Notes: generated by a model from the letters alone, not told the origin. Shown: positions 47,926-57,217, numbered from the stretch's first letter. The stretch: 64,000 nt of DNA from Snuella sedimenti (GCF_016428595.1 NZ_JAELVQ010000009.1:1-64000), one strand, 5' to 3'. Numbers and translations are program-made.

Positions 47926-48839
47926 GCATTTTTAGTAAATCTAAGCCTATAAATTTTATAGTTGTTTTTTTTATTGTGCTTTTAGCATTTTTAATCGCTA
48001 GAGTTCAGTTGGTAAATGAAGCAATTACTATAGGGCTTGTTTTTAAAGAATTAGGATTGCTCTTTGTTTGTTTGGGGTCGGTGTTATTGCTTAATTTTAT
48101 TGTGAGTAAAAACAGCCTAACGCGGTTTGGTAATTATGAAATACTACTGTTTAGCCTATTTTTATTGGCATTACCACAGAGCACAGGTGATGCAAATATT
48201 CTGTTGGCTAATTTTTTTGTGTTATTGGCCATACGGCGTATAATAAGTTTGCGCTCTCAGTTACATGTTAGGAAAAAGTTGTTCGACACCGCTTTTTGGA
48301 TTGCAATAGCTTCCTTGTTTTACTTTTGGGCGCTATTATTTTTTATATTGATTCCTATTACGTTGCTATTGTATACAGACAATAAAATAAAGCATTGGAT
48401 TATTCCTTTTGTGGGAGTCGTAACTGTTTTTGTTATATGTGTAAGCATTTCTATTGTTTGGAATGGTAGTTTCTTTGGCATATTTGTAAACTTGCCGGAA
48501 TGGAGTTATGACTTTAAAAATTACAATACGCTTAAGTTTTTGTTGTTTATAACGACATTGTTTTCCTTTGGATTATGGTCTTCCTTATTTTATATTAAAA
48601 ATTTAAAACAAAAGAAGAAAGCATTTCGGCCTTCATTTACAGTTGTAATCATAGCAGCTGTCATAGCGACTGCCATAATTGTACTGGCGCCCGAAAAGAA
48701 TGGTAGTGAATTTTTGTTTTTATTTGCACCCTCTGCAGTTATTATTACCAATTATATTGAAACTATTGAGGAGACATGGTTTAAGGAACTCTTCCTTGCT
48801 ATATTGTTTTTAGTGCCTTTTGTGTTGTTGTTCATTTAG
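47916..48839 (+). CDS. Polytopic membrane protein, DUF6427-like
   Basis: The 307 aa protein has about eight hydrophobic segments, and the start MITSIFSKSKPINFIVVFF is typical of a flavobacterial family of unknown function (DUF6427). A conserved block LLALPQSTGDANILLANFFVLLAIRRIISLRS follows. It is divergent from the DUF6341-like gene (17 bp between the preferred -7 box and this start) and precedes the DUF4254 gene. This purD-side arrangement is common in flavobacteria. Confidence 0.75.
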   Translation: MITSIFSKSKPINFIVVFFIVLLAFLIARVQLVNEAITIGLVFKELGLLFVCLGSVLLLNFIVSKNSLTRFGNYEILLFSLFLLALPQSTGDANILLANFFVLLAIRRIISLRSQLHVRKKLFDTAFWIAIASLFYFWALLFFILIPITLLLYTDNKIKHWIIPFVGVVTVFVICVSISIVWNGSFFGIFVNLPEWSYDFKNYNTLKFLLFITTLFSFGLWSSLFYIKNLKQKKKAFRPSFTVVIIAAVIATAIIVLAPEKNGSEFLFLFAPSAVIITNYIETIEETWFKELFLAILFLVPFVLLFI

Positions 48840-48953
48840 AGGAGTTTCAAGATAAGAATGCTTTAGGTTGGTCTTTTTTTAGGTAATTTCATAGCTGTAT
48901 CAGATTTAAAGTTGACCAAATAGATGTATATTTACGGTTTAAATTAAAAGCAT

Positions 48954-49559
48954 ATGTTTACAAGTAAGGCGAATAAAATATTTCAGCAAGTAATAGAAAA
49001 ATACCATATTATTAACACTGTAGATCAGCCATTTGAGAACGCTTATGGTGAAAGCAATTTGATAGAGCATCTATTATACAGGAAATGTTGGATCGATACC
49101 GTACAGTGGCATTATGAGGATATAATCCGTGATCCGGAAATTAACCCTGTAGCTGCACTAAAATTGAAGCGACAGATTGATGCTTCAAATCAAGACCGTA
49201 CAGATATGGTAGAGTATATCGATAGTTATTTTCTTGAAAAATATAAAGATATAACACCTAAGGATGGTGCCACAATAAATACTGAAAGCCCTGCATGGGG
49301 TATTGACAGGCTATCTATTTTAGCTTTAAAAATATATCATATGAATGAAGAGGCAACAAGAGCTGATGCCTCAGATGAACACCGTGCTGCATGCCAAAAA
49401 AAGTTAAATGTCTTATTGGAGCAGCGTGTAGACCTATCAACAGCAATCGATACTTTGTTGGGCGATATCGAAAGTGGCGATAAGTATATGAAAGTGTATA
49501 AGCAAATGAAAATGTATAATGACGAGGAGCTTAACCCAGTATTGCGTTCACAGAAATAA
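48954..49559 (+). CDS. DUF4254 domain protein
   Basis: A 201 aa soluble, helix-rich protein containing NLIEHLLYRKCWIDTVQWHYEDIIRDPEI (about 35-63), LKLKRQIDASNQDRTDMVEYID and SPAWGIDRLSILALKIYHM, the pattern of the DUF4254 family. It is co-directional with the GT9 gene after it, and this order is common in Bacteroidetes, which suggests a link to LPS core synthesis. A perfect CCTTTCC/GGAAAGG stem follows it at 49582-49602. Confidence 0.8.
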   Translation: MFTSKANKIFQQVIEKYHIINTVDQPFENAYGESNLIEHLLYRKCWIDTVQWHYEDIIRDPEINPVAALKLKRQIDASNQDRTDMVEYIDSYFLEKYKDITPKDGATINTESPAWGIDRLSILALKIYHMNEEATRADASDEHRAACQKKLNVLLEQRVDLSTAIDTLLGDIESGDKYMKVYKQMKMYNDEELNPVLRSQK

Positions 49560-49640
49560 TAGGGTCATAATATAAAAAAATCCTTTCCCTTTTAAGGAAA
49601 GGTGGATTTCAATTTTTCAAAATTGAAATACGGAAAGGTT

Positions 49641-50687
49641 ATGCAAATTAAGTCCAAACACATCTTAGTTATCCGCCTATCCGCTATGGGCGATGTGGCT
49701 ATGACCGTTCCCGTATTGCGAGCATTGACCGAACAATATCCAGAACTTAAAATAACGGTTCTAACACGGACTTTTTTCATTCCATTTTTTAGAGACATAA
49801 AAAATGTAACGGTTTTTCCAGTAGATTTAAAAGGACAGCACAAAGGCGTTTTTGGATTGTATAAACTAGCTCGTGAACTTAATAAAAATAAGTTTTATGC
49901 TATTGCCGACTTGCATAATGTGTTAAGGAGTAAATTGTTAAAGCAATTTTTAAAGACCAAGCGTTTTGTTTCTATTGATAAAGGGCGAAAAGAGAAAAAA
50001 CAGCTAACTTCAGGCCGCGTTTTTAAGCCCCTAACCACCACACATCAGCGGTATGCGCGTGTTTTTGAAACCTTGGGGTTCCAGTTGGATTTATCACATC
50101 CTGTATTTCCGGATCCATCGGTTTTAAATAAAAAGACTTTACGTCTTTTAGGTGAAAATGTCAAGAAGTGTATAGGTATTGCACCTTTTGCTGCACATGA
50201 GGGAAAGATGTACCCTTTAAATTTGATGCGGCGGGTTATAGAAGCCTTATCCAAGGATTATCAGGTGATTCTGTTTGGAGGGGGCGCATCGGAAATTGCG
50301 ATTCTAGATGCTGTTGAAAAAAACTTCAAGAATGTTGTTAATATAGCCGGAAAATTGTCTCTGGAAGAGGAAATGGATGTTATTTCGAATTTGGATGTCA
50401 TGTTGTCAATGGATTCTGGTAATGCCCATATAGCAGCGATGTTAGGCGTAAAGGTTGTTACTATTTGGGGGGTTACCCATCCTTATGCTGGCTTTGCACC
50501 ATTTAACCAACCAGAAGATTATGCCTTACTGGCAGATAGAACACAATTTCCGGATATCCCTACGTCGGTTTATGGTAACAAATACCCCGAGGGCTACAAA
50601 ACAGCGGCTGGAAGTATTCTTCCTAAAGTTGTTGTGGAGAAAATCAAATCCGTCATTACGAGGCGTGAGGGGCGAACAACGAAGTAA
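49641..50687 (+). CDS. Glycosyltransferase family 9 (heptosyltransferase-like)
   Basis: From ATG 49641 the protein has 348 aa and begins HILVIRLSAMGDVAMTVPVLRAL, the GT9 N-terminus. The donor site SMDSGNAHIAAMLGVKVVTIWGVTHPYAGFAPF is at about 257-289. It probably adds a core sugar to lipid A-core at the inner membrane. An in-frame start 39 nt upstream would put a palindromic stem in the coding region and is rejected. The last residues (about SVITRREGRTTK) are encoded by the repeat at 50651-50749. Confidence 0.85.
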   Translation: MQIKSKHILVIRLSAMGDVAMTVPVLRALTEQYPELKITVLTRTFFIPFFRDIKNVTVFPVDLKGQHKGVFGLYKLARELNKNKFYAIADLHNVLRSKLLKQFLKTKRFVSIDKGRKEKKQLTSGRVFKPLTTTHQRYARVFETLGFQLDLSHPVFPDPSVLNKKTLRLLGENVKKCIGIAPFAAHEGKMYPLNLMRRVIEALSKDYQVILFGGGASEIAILDAVEKNFKNVVNIAGKLSLEEEMDVISNLDVMLSMDSGNAHIAAMLGVKVVTIWGVTHPYAGFAPFNQPEDYALLADRTQFPDIPTSVYGNKYPEGYKTAAGSILPKVVVEKIKSVITRREGRTTK

Positions 50688-50749
50688 TCCCATTATTAAA
50701 AACAGAGAGATTGCTTCTTCTCGCTCTGCGATCGATCATCGCAATGACG
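50651..50749. repeat. Dispersed copy of the CGTCATTGCGA repeat
   Basis: A ~99-bp unit starts CGTCATTACGAGG inside the GT9 gene and ends GCAATGACG. Inner GAAGTAATCCC and GATTGCTTCTTCTCGCTC arms pair imperfectly. It supplies the last dozen codons and stop of the GT9 gene. Confidence 0.75.
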
Positions 50750-50804
50750 AAAAATTTAGTGTTTATGTTTCCTCTTATGGGACTTTCTAAAGGATAGAAG
50801 GAGC

Positions 50805-51860
50805 CTAAACATCGTCGTAATCAACAGAAAGCGTAGAGGTTGTTGGATGTGCTTGACATGTTAAAATAAGGCCTTCTGCAACTTCACTGTCTGTTAGGAT
50901 ATTATTTTGTCTCATGATCACTTCACCTTCGGTTATACGAGCCAAACAGCTACTACAAATGCCTCCTTGACATGAGTAAGGCGCGTCTAAATCTTCATCT
51001 AGGGCAGCTTCAAGAACCGTTTGTTTTTGGGACATTTCAAAAGTGGTCGTTTCATCATCAACAGTAATGGTGATTTGTGTTTTCCCACTTTTAATGGGTG
51101 CCACATCAATTTCGGCTGGCTTTGCAGCTTTAAAGAGTTCGAAATGGATTCTGTTTTCATCAATGCCATGATCGGTTAAAACATCTTTAACAGTATGTAT
51201 CATGGCTTCTGGGCCGCAAAGATAAAAAGCATCAACCTCTATATGTTTATGCTTGTTTTTCATAATATAATTTACGGTGCTCTTTTCAATACGGCCAAAT
51301 ATGGCATCCTCTTCATCTGCCTGACTAAACACAAACTGGATGGAAAAACGTTCTTTGTATTGATGCTGTAGATTTAGTAATTCATCTAAAAACATAGTGT
51401 CTTTAGTGGTCTTGTTGCCATAAACTAAAATAATCTTGCTGTGTACTTCTTCCTCTAAAGCACATTTAATAATACTCAAAATAGGTGTGATGCCACTTCC
51501 TGCGGCAAAGGCAGCGATGTTCTTGGTTATAGAGTCGTTGGGCTCGAAAGTAAAATGTCCTTTAGGCGGTGCTACATCCAATGTGTCTCCTATTTGCAAT
51601 ACATTGTTTGCGTATGATGAGAACGTACCGTCCTTTACCTCTTTTACGGCTACCTTTAATTCGCCGCTTTTGGGCGAAACACAAAGTGAATAGTCACGAC
51701 GTATTTCAGTGCCATTAAGAGTCGTTTTTAAAGTAATATATTGACCTGCTTGAAAAGCAAAGGTTTCTTTTAAGTTTTCAGGGAGGTTAAAAGCAATGCT
51801 GATGGCTTTGTTTGCCTCTCTTTTTATTTCCTTTATGCTAAGTTTGTGAAATGATGACAT
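50805..51860 (-). CDS. Ferredoxin-NADP reductase/2Fe-2S ferredoxin fusion, PaaE-like
   Basis: A 351 aa reductase with an N-terminal FAD domain (RRDYSLCVSPKSG, about 54-66), an NAD(P) domain (AAGSGITPILSIIKCAL, about 116-132; CGPEAMIHTV) and a C-terminal plant-type [2Fe-2S] domain with Cys297, Cys302, Cys305 and Cys335 (CQGGICSSC..LTC). The architecture is that of PaaE, the reductase of phenylacetyl-CoA epoxidase, but no paaABCD genes are here, so it may serve another oxygenase or desaturase. A TATTTTTG box on the minus strand (51875-51882) lies 14 nt before the start. Confidence 0.9.
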   Translation of the reverse strand: MSSFHKLSIKEIKREANKAISIAFNLPENLKETFAFQAGQYITLKTTLNGTEIRRDYSLCVSPKSGELKVAVKEVKDGTFSSYANNVLQIGDTLDVAPPKGHFTFEPNDSITKNIAAFAAGSGITPILSIIKCALEEEVHSKIILVYGNKTTKDTMFLDELLNLQHQYKERFSIQFVFSQADEEDAIFGRIEKSTVNYIMKNKHKHIEVDAFYLCGPEAMIHTVKDVLTDHGIDENRIHFELFKAAKPAEIDVAPIKSGKTQITITVDDETTTFEMSQKQTVLEAALDEDLDAPYSCQGGICSSCLARITEGEVIMRQNNILTDSEVAEGLILTCQAHPTTSTLSVDYDDV

Positions 51861-52190
51861 GTGTAAATTTTTGACAAAAATAATAAGTTGATTTGTAAAT
51901 AGGATGTTGTTTTTAACTAATTTTAAGATAATGTAACAGATGGCGTATACTGGTGAATAAGAATTTGATAGGTCATAATAAATCGAAAAGAGTAGAATAA
52001 AACAGGGTTTTTGATTTTTTCGGCAATCTTCTGTAAGCTAAATGGATGTTTGCTGGCAGTTTTTTGTCAAGAGTCAAAGCCTCGTTAAAAGTTCCATTTT
52101 TATAGCTAAATCCAAAAAGATGCTTATTTTTACCTCTATATATAATAATAAAGAGAGTTTTAAGTTATTTATTAGACTAAAAAACCAGCA
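51861..52190. other. Divergent intergenic region
   Basis: 330 bp between the reductase (-) and sprE (+). Apart from the minus-strand -7-like box at 51875-51882 nothing definite is seen. A TATTTTTA near 52127 lacks the final G of the consensus. No repeat or small ORF stands out. Confidence 0.3.
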
Positions 52191-54755
52191 TTGAGAACAG
52201 TTTATAGAGTCATACTTGTTTTAGTAGTTTCTACTTTTTTAGTGGCGAGTTGTTCAAGAAAAAAGAATAGCTTCGTAAGTCGTAATTACCACGCAGTCAC
52301 TGCAGAATTTAATACGTTATACAATGGGTATGATGTTTTAGAGCAGGGACGTACTAGTCTTAATGAAAGTTATTTTGATAATTATTGGGAAGTACTTCCT
52401 ATAGAACGTATGGAAGTTACCGATGAGGTTATGCTTCCTGGGCAATCTAAAAGTGAACTTTTTTCCAAGGCAGAGGAAAAAGCCGTGAAAACCATACAAA
52501 AGCATAGTATGAATTTTCAAGGAAAGGAGAAGAATCCGCAAATAGACGAAGCGTACCTGCTTTTGGGAAAGGCAAGGTATTTCGATCAGCGCTTTGTTCC
52601 TGCACTTGAAGCATTCAATTACATTCTTTACAAGTATCCAGCGAGCGACAAGATAAATCAGGCCAAGATTTGGCGGGAAAAAACGAACATACGTTTAGAA
52701 AATGATGAGTTGGCAATCAATAATTTAAAGCGTTTGCTAAAACAAGAAGCACTAGAAGATCAAGATTTAGCGGATGCTACTTCCATGTTGGCGCAGGCAT
52801 ACTTAAATACCAAGGCTGTAGATAGTGCTATTACCCAATTGGAAGTTGCTGCCAATGCGACCAAGCGAAATGATGAACGAGGTAGATACCGGTTTATACA
52901 AGGACAGCTATATAATACTTTAGGAAAAACCGATAGTGCTAATTATGCTTTTGATAAAGTAATTGAACTAAATAGAAAAACGCCGCGCATTTATTTAATA
53001 AGCGCCCATATTGAAAAGATAAAAAATTTTGATTATAAAAGTGGCAACAAACTAGAGCTATTGGAGCGTCTTACCGAGCTTGAAGAAAATAGAGAAAACA
53101 GGCCTTTTTTAGATAAAATTTACCATCAGATAGCAACCTATCATTTAAAAAATGGATCGGATACCTTGGCTGTGTCGTATTATAATAAATCGTTGCGGAC
53201 CAATACACAAGATAGATTGTTAAAAGCTAAGAATTATGAAATACTTGGCGATATGAGTTTTGATAAATTGTTGTATCGTGATGCCGGTGCTTACTACGAT
53301 AGCACTATGGGTAATTTGGTTGTTGACTCTAAACCTTATCGTGTTATAAAGCGTAAGCGTGATAATTTGGAAGATGTTATATTTTATGAAACCGTTGCTC
53401 GGGTTAATGATAGCATCTTGGAGTTAGTGAGTTTGTCGGATGTAGATCGTGTGCAGTACTTCGAATCGTTTATAGAACGCTTGAGGCTAAAAGCCCAGGA
53501 AGAAAAAGAAGAAAAAGAACGCCAAGAAGCTATAGAACGCAATAGAGGAGGTGTCGCTGTAAATAACGTTCCGGGCGGACAGCAGCTTTCTGGAAGAGGT
53601 GTTCCAGGACAGGCGTCAATGTTTTATTTTTACAATCCAACAACGGTTGCTTATGGTAAGAATGAGTTTGTTAAAATTTGGGGAGATCGTGCCCTGGAGG
53701 ATAATTGGAGGTGGTCGTCCAAAGGAGGCACAGGAACGGTCAATAATACTTCGAGCCAAGATATTCTGGCATCGGCTTCAGAAGACGAATTGTACGATCC
53801 GCAATTTTACATTTCTAAAATCCCATCCGAAGAAAAAGAAATAGATAGCATTTCCAAAGAACGCAATTTTGCCTATTATCAATTAGGGCTTATTTATAAG
53901 GAAAAATTTAAAGAATACCCCTTAGCGAAAAGCAAATTTAAAACCTTGCTCAACAATAACCCAGAAGAACGCTTGGTGCTTCCATCTAAATATAATTTGT
54001 ATAAGATTTATACGGTTTTAGGTGAAAATGATGAAGCAACTATTGCAAAACAAGACATTGTCACAAAGTACTCAGAATCACGTTATGCAGCAATTTTAAA
54101 CAACCCCGAGTTAGCAGACACAGAAGATGGCGATAGTCCAGAGCGTTTGTATGAAGCGCTATATGAACAACATGAAGATCAAGAATACGCTAAGGTGATT
54201 ACAGCCTGCGAGACCTACATTAATAAATTCGATGGAGAACCTATAGTTCCTAAGTTTGAACTGTTAAAGGCGACCGCTATGGGACGTTTGTATGGTTTCG
54301 AAAAATATAGTAAAGCGATTAATTACATTGCTGTGACTTATGCAAATACGCCAGAAGGGATGCAAGCACAAACAATTGAAAATAACGTCTTACCTATATT
54401 AGCCAATAAGGATTTTGTCGAAGATAATATGTCAAATAATTTTAAGGTGATTTTTAAGTTTCAAGACGAAACACTGTTAGAAGCTAAGCCTTTTCAGAAA
54501 GTGTTGGATACTGTTTTAAAAAATATAAAGTATTACGATTTAAAAACCTCTCTGGATATATATGACCAGAGTACTGCTTTAGTTGTTGTTCATGGATTAA
54601 AAACAGCTCAGGTAGCTAAAACTTTTGATCAATTGTTGACAAAGGAAGATCGACAAAAAATACAGGTACCTTATTTTGTAATGGCGTCTGAAAATTATCA
54701 AATCATCCAAATCCACAAGAATTTAGGTATATACTTAAATAGAACCAATAAATAG
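52191..54755 (+). CDS. sprE: Gliding motility/T9SS lipoprotein SprE (PorW)
   Basis: An 854 aa lipoprotein: the signal peptide ends in LVASC with the lipidated Cys21. Many TPR-like helices follow (YLLLGKARYFDQRFVPALEAFNYILYKYPAS at about 122-152 and again near 585-660), a charged KEEKERQEAIERNRGG linker (about 433-450) and a glycine-rich segment with SMFYFYNPTTVAYGKNEFVKIWGDR. This matches SprE/PorW, an outer-membrane-associated part of the type IX secretion and gliding apparatus. Start TTG 52191. It is needed for proteins such as the T9SS-tagged product of 34149-36020. Confidence 0.9.
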   Translation: MRTVYRVILVLVVSTFLVASCSRKKNSFVSRNYHAVTAEFNTLYNGYDVLEQGRTSLNESYFDNYWEVLPIERMEVTDEVMLPGQSKSELFSKAEEKAVKTIQKHSMNFQGKEKNPQIDEAYLLLGKARYFDQRFVPALEAFNYILYKYPASDKINQAKIWREKTNIRLENDELAINNLKRLLKQEALEDQDLADATSMLAQAYLNTKAVDSAITQLEVAANATKRNDERGRYRFIQGQLYNTLGKTDSANYAFDKVIELNRKTPRIYLISAHIEKIKNFDYKSGNKLELLERLTELEENRENRPFLDKIYHQIATYHLKNGSDTLAVSYYNKSLRTNTQDRLLKAKNYEILGDMSFDKLLYRDAGAYYDSTMGNLVVDSKPYRVIKRKRDNLEDVIFYETVARVNDSILELVSLSDVDRVQYFESFIERLRLKAQEEKEEKERQEAIERNRGGVAVNNVPGGQQLSGRGVPGQASMFYFYNPTTVAYGKNEFVKIWGDRALEDNWRWSSKGGTGTVNNTSSQDILASASEDELYDPQFYISKIPSEEKEIDSISKERNFAYYQLGLIYKEKFKEYPLAKSKFKTLLNNNPEERLVLPSKYNLYKIYTVLGENDEATIAKQDIVTKYSESRYAAILNNPELADTEDGDSPERLYEALYEQHEDQEYAKVITACETYINKFDGEPIVPKFELLKATAMGRLYGFEKYSKAINYIAVTYANTPEGMQAQTIENNVLPILANKDFVEDNMSNNFKVIFKFQDETLLEAKPFQKVLDTVLKNIKYYDLKTSLDIYDQSTALVVVHGLKTAQVAKTFDQLLTKEDRQKIQVPYFVMASENYQIIQIHKNLGIYLNRTNK

Positions 54756-54760
54756 ATATT

Positions 54761-55174
54761 ATGTTTTCTGATAATAAAAAAGAAAAGCAAATGGTAGAGG
54801 GATCGTCAAGTCAGAATATTATAGCACAAGGCACTAAAATAGTCGGTGACCTTATTAGTGAAGGAGACTTTAGGATTGATGGTGTTGTTGAAGGCAATGT
54901 TACAACATCTGGAAAAGTAGTGGTAGGAAAGGCAGGTTTAATAAAAGGAACTTTACAGGGTACCGATGCCTATTTTGAAGGTGAATTTTCAGGTAAATTA
55001 ACACTTTCGGGTACTTTAACGTTAAAATCCTCGGCACATATTGAAGGAGAAGTGGTGGCAGGAAAGTTAGCCGTCGAGCCAGGGGCAACATTTAACGTAA
55101 CCTGTGTTATGAAGGGATCTGTAAAAGAAATTAATGGTGGGCAAAAAGGGACAAAAGCCGAACAATCCGCTTAA
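54761..55174 (+). CDS. Bactofilin (polymer-forming cytoskeletal protein)
   Basis: A 137 aa protein with the DUF583/bactofilin right-handed beta-helix: repeated short strands such as GTKIVGDLISEGDFRIDGVVEGNVTTSGKVVVGKAG (about 25-60), flanked by a charged N-terminus and a loose C-terminus. Bactofilins polymerise without nucleotide at the membrane. It starts 5 bp after sprE, and its 3' end overlaps atpZ by 41 bp, so it links the sprE and ATP synthase regions. Confidence 0.92.
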   Translation: MFSDNKKEKQMVEGSSSQNIIAQGTKIVGDLISEGDFRIDGVVEGNVTTSGKVVVGKAGLIKGTLQGTDAYFEGEFSGKLTLSGTLTLKSSAHIEGEVVAGKLAVEPGATFNVTCVMKGSVKEINGGQKGTKAEQSA

Positions 55175-55364
55175 GCAAATTGCGGTACTTACAGGAGTTG
55201 GTATCCAAATGGGTGTTATTATCTATTTGTTTGTGCTTTTGGGTAGGTGGCTAGATGCTACCTATAATGTTGGCGGTAAAGCGTTTTTAATAATTTTTAC
55301 ACTTCTAGGGGTTGGTGTTTCATTGTATGTAGTTTTGAAACAGCTTAACCGAATTCAAGATTAA
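55134..55364 (+). CDS. atpZ: AtpZ/AtpI-type small membrane protein
   Basis: A 76 aa protein with two membrane helices (about 18-40 and 46-66): IAVLTGVGIQMGVIIYLFVLLGRWLDATYN is the usual AtpZ (putative F0F1 assembly/Mg2+ channel) signature. Its first 13 codons lie within the bactofilin gene in another frame. The stop abuts the next ATG. Confidence 0.88.
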   Translation: MVGKKGQKPNNPLKQIAVLTGVGIQMGVIIYLFVLLGRWLDATYNVGGKAFLIIFTLLGVGVSLYVVLKQLNRIQD

Positions 55365-55751
55365 ATGATAAATCCTTTTTTAAGTTTTACAATAAAGGCA
55401 AGCATATTTTTGTTGTTGGCTTTTTGCATTCACATAAGTATATTGTCTGTTTTTAACTTGCCTTTATTCGATAACAGGATTGTTTTGGCTTATGCGATTA
55501 ATCTTTTATTAATTATTGGGGTTTTTGGCTTTCTTTATTTGATGAGGTATAAGTACAAAAGTCAATTAGGCTTTCTTTTTATGATGGGTAGTTTTTTCAA
55601 GTTTGCAATGTTCTTCGTGTTTTTCTATCCTTTTTATAAACAGGACAATGAGGTTTCAAGACTTGAATTCATGGCTTTTTTTGTGCCTTATGGTTTGGGC
55701 TTAATTATAGAAACTATTAGCCTGAGCAAATGGTTAAATAAAATGGATTAA
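55365..55751 (+). CDS. AtpI-like membrane protein (DUF6168-like)
   Basis: A 128 aa protein with four predicted membrane helices, lying between atpZ and atpB where other bacteria have atpI. The sequence (GFLFMMGSFFKFAMFFVFFYPF) resembles a flavobacterial family of this position. A role in assembling the c-ring is inferred from position only. It starts immediately after the atpZ stop. Confidence 0.7.
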   Translation: MINPFLSFTIKASIFLLLAFCIHISILSVFNLPLFDNRIVLAYAINLLLIIGVFGFLYLMRYKYKSQLGFLFMMGSFFKFAMFFVFFYPFYKQDNEVSRLEFMAFFVPYGLGLIIETISLSKWLNKMD

Positions 55752-55805
55752 TTGCTCCTTAAATTCTTATTAATAAGTGAATTGAAATAAAAAGAAAAAT
55801 AGTTT

Positions 55806-55833
55806 TTGTTTTTGAGATAAAAACCTACCTTTG
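55806..55833 (+). promoter_or_regulatory. Predicted ATP synthase operon promoter
   Basis: TTG (55806-55808), 17 nt, TACCTTTG (55826-55833), the best consensus match in the window, 35 nt before the atpB ATG. It lets the ATP synthase genes be transcribed apart from the sprE-bactofilin-atpZ unit. Confidence 0.65.
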
Positions 55834-55867
55834 CAGCGATTTTTAAGCCACTATTATTTAAAGTGAT

Positions 55868-56947
55868 ATGCGTAGAAAAATATCTTTAAAACCAATAACA
55901 CTACTACTGTTTTTAATAACATTTGCTTCTTTTGCTAAAGAAGGACATTCTGATGGGGAGCCAAAGAGCGATATAAAAACAGAAATTAAGGAATATATCC
56001 AGCACCATTTAAAGGATTCTTACGATTTTAGTTTGTATTCTTATACAAACGATCAAGGAGAGCATGTTTATATTGGGGCGCCGCTTCCGGTTATTTTATG
56101 GGACAATGGTTTGCAAGTGTTTTGGTCATCTAAGTTTCACCATGGAGAAACAGTTGCTGAGGTAGATGGGAATTATTATAAATCTTACCATGGTAAAATT
56201 TATAAAACGGATGCTTCTGGTACAATAACTTACGATGATCACCATCATCCAACCAATGCGAAGCCTTTGGATTTGTCAATAACTAAAAATGTGTTTACAA
56301 TCATTTTGGTTGGGTTGTTAATGCTGTACATGTTTAGCTCTATGGCTAAGTCCTACCGTAAAGGAGCGTTGCCAAAAGGAATGGGGCGTTTGTTAGAGCC
56401 TATAGTGCTTTATATTCGTGATGATATTGCTATTCCTAATATCGGAAAAAAACATTATAAGCGTTACATGAGTTTCTTGCTTACTATATTTTTCTTCATC
56501 TGGATTATAAACTTGTTAGGGTTAACGCCACTTGGAGTTAACGTAACAAACAATATAGCTGTAACATTGGCCTTGGCCTTATTGACCTTTTTTATAACCA
56601 ACTTTACGGCGAACAAAAATTACTGGGGACATATTTTTTGGATGCCGGGTGTGCCATGGCCTATGAAAATTGTATTAGCCCCAATTGAATTATTAGGGAT
56701 ATTTATTAAACCATTTTCGTTGTTAATACGTTTGTACGCTAATATTACAGCAGGTCATATTGTGTTGATGAGTATTATTGGCTTAATGTTTATCTTCAAG
56801 AATTGGCTAGGAAGTTCGCTGTCATTTGGTTTAGCATTTGCTTTATCATTACTAGAGTTGTTAGTAGCAGCATTGCAGGCGTATATTTTTACAATGTTGT
56901 CGGCATTGTATTTTGGATCGGCAGTAGAAGAGCACCACGATCATTAA
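55868..56947 (+). CDS. atpB: ATP synthase F0 subunit a
   Basis: A 359 aa protein with a Bacteroidetes-type N-terminal extension: a hydrophobic leader (to about residue 22) and a hydrophilic domain to about 140. The usual 5-6 helices follow. The essential arginine lies in FSLLIRLYANITAGHIV (about 275-291), facing the c-ring. It forms the proton half-channels in the inner membrane. Confidence 0.95.
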   Translation: MRRKISLKPITLLLFLITFASFAKEGHSDGEPKSDIKTEIKEYIQHHLKDSYDFSLYSYTNDQGEHVYIGAPLPVILWDNGLQVFWSSKFHHGETVAEVDGNYYKSYHGKIYKTDASGTITYDDHHHPTNAKPLDLSITKNVFTIILVGLLMLYMFSSMAKSYRKGALPKGMGRLLEPIVLYIRDDIAIPNIGKKHYKRYMSFLLTIFFFIWIINLLGLTPLGVNVTNNIAVTLALALLTFFITNFTANKNYWGHIFWMPGVPWPMKIVLAPIELLGIFIKPFSLLIRLYANITAGHIVLMSIIGLMFIFKNWLGSSLSFGLAFALSLLELLVAALQAYIFTMLSALYFGSAVEEHHDH

Positions 56948-56985
56948 TTTAAAAGTTGAATGTTTAATTTTTTAATATATATTTT

Positions 56986-57177
56986 ATGGAAATTCCAAGT
57001 ATCGTAGGAGCAGGATTAATTGTTATCGGTGCCGGTTTAGGTATTGGTAGAATTGGAGGACAAGCTATGGAAGCTATTGCCCGTCAACCAGAAGCTTCTG
57101 GAAAAATCCAAACAGCTATGCTTATTGCAGCTGCACTTATTGAAGGTATTGGATTTGCTGCTTTATTCGCAGCTTAG
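56986..57177 (+). CDS. atpE: ATP synthase F0 subunit c
   Basis: A 63 aa two-helix hairpin with the glycine-rich first helix (GAGLIVIGAGLGIGRIGG, about 8-25), the polar loop ARQPEA, and the ion-binding glutamate in AALIEGIGF (Glu54). The Glu-Gly pair and lack of the Na+ ligand set suggest proton coupling. A strong hairpin follows its stop. Confidence 0.96.
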   Translation: MEIPSIVGAGLIVIGAGLGIGRIGGQAMEAIARQPEASGKIQTAMLIAAALIEGIGFAALFAA

Positions 57178-57186
57178 TAACACTAG

Positions 57187-57217
57187 CAACAGCTATAACG
57201 GTTGGTTATAGCTGTTG
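57187..57217 (+). promoter_or_regulatory. Strong RNA hairpin between atpE and atpF
   Basis: CAACAGCTATAAC (57187-57199), loop GGTTG, GTTATAGCTGTTG (57205-57217): a perfect 13-bp stem 10 nt after the atpE stop, with no following U-run. It may protect the 3' end of atpE mRNA or cause partial termination, helping to make more subunit c than b, as the complex needs. Confidence 0.6.

Noticed and set aside
49582-49602. CCTTTCC/GGAAAGG stem as terminator of the DUF4254 gene
   Set aside because: The T-run lies on the wrong side for the + strand (A-run upstream), and no minus-strand gene needs it. It is noted only as a hairpin.
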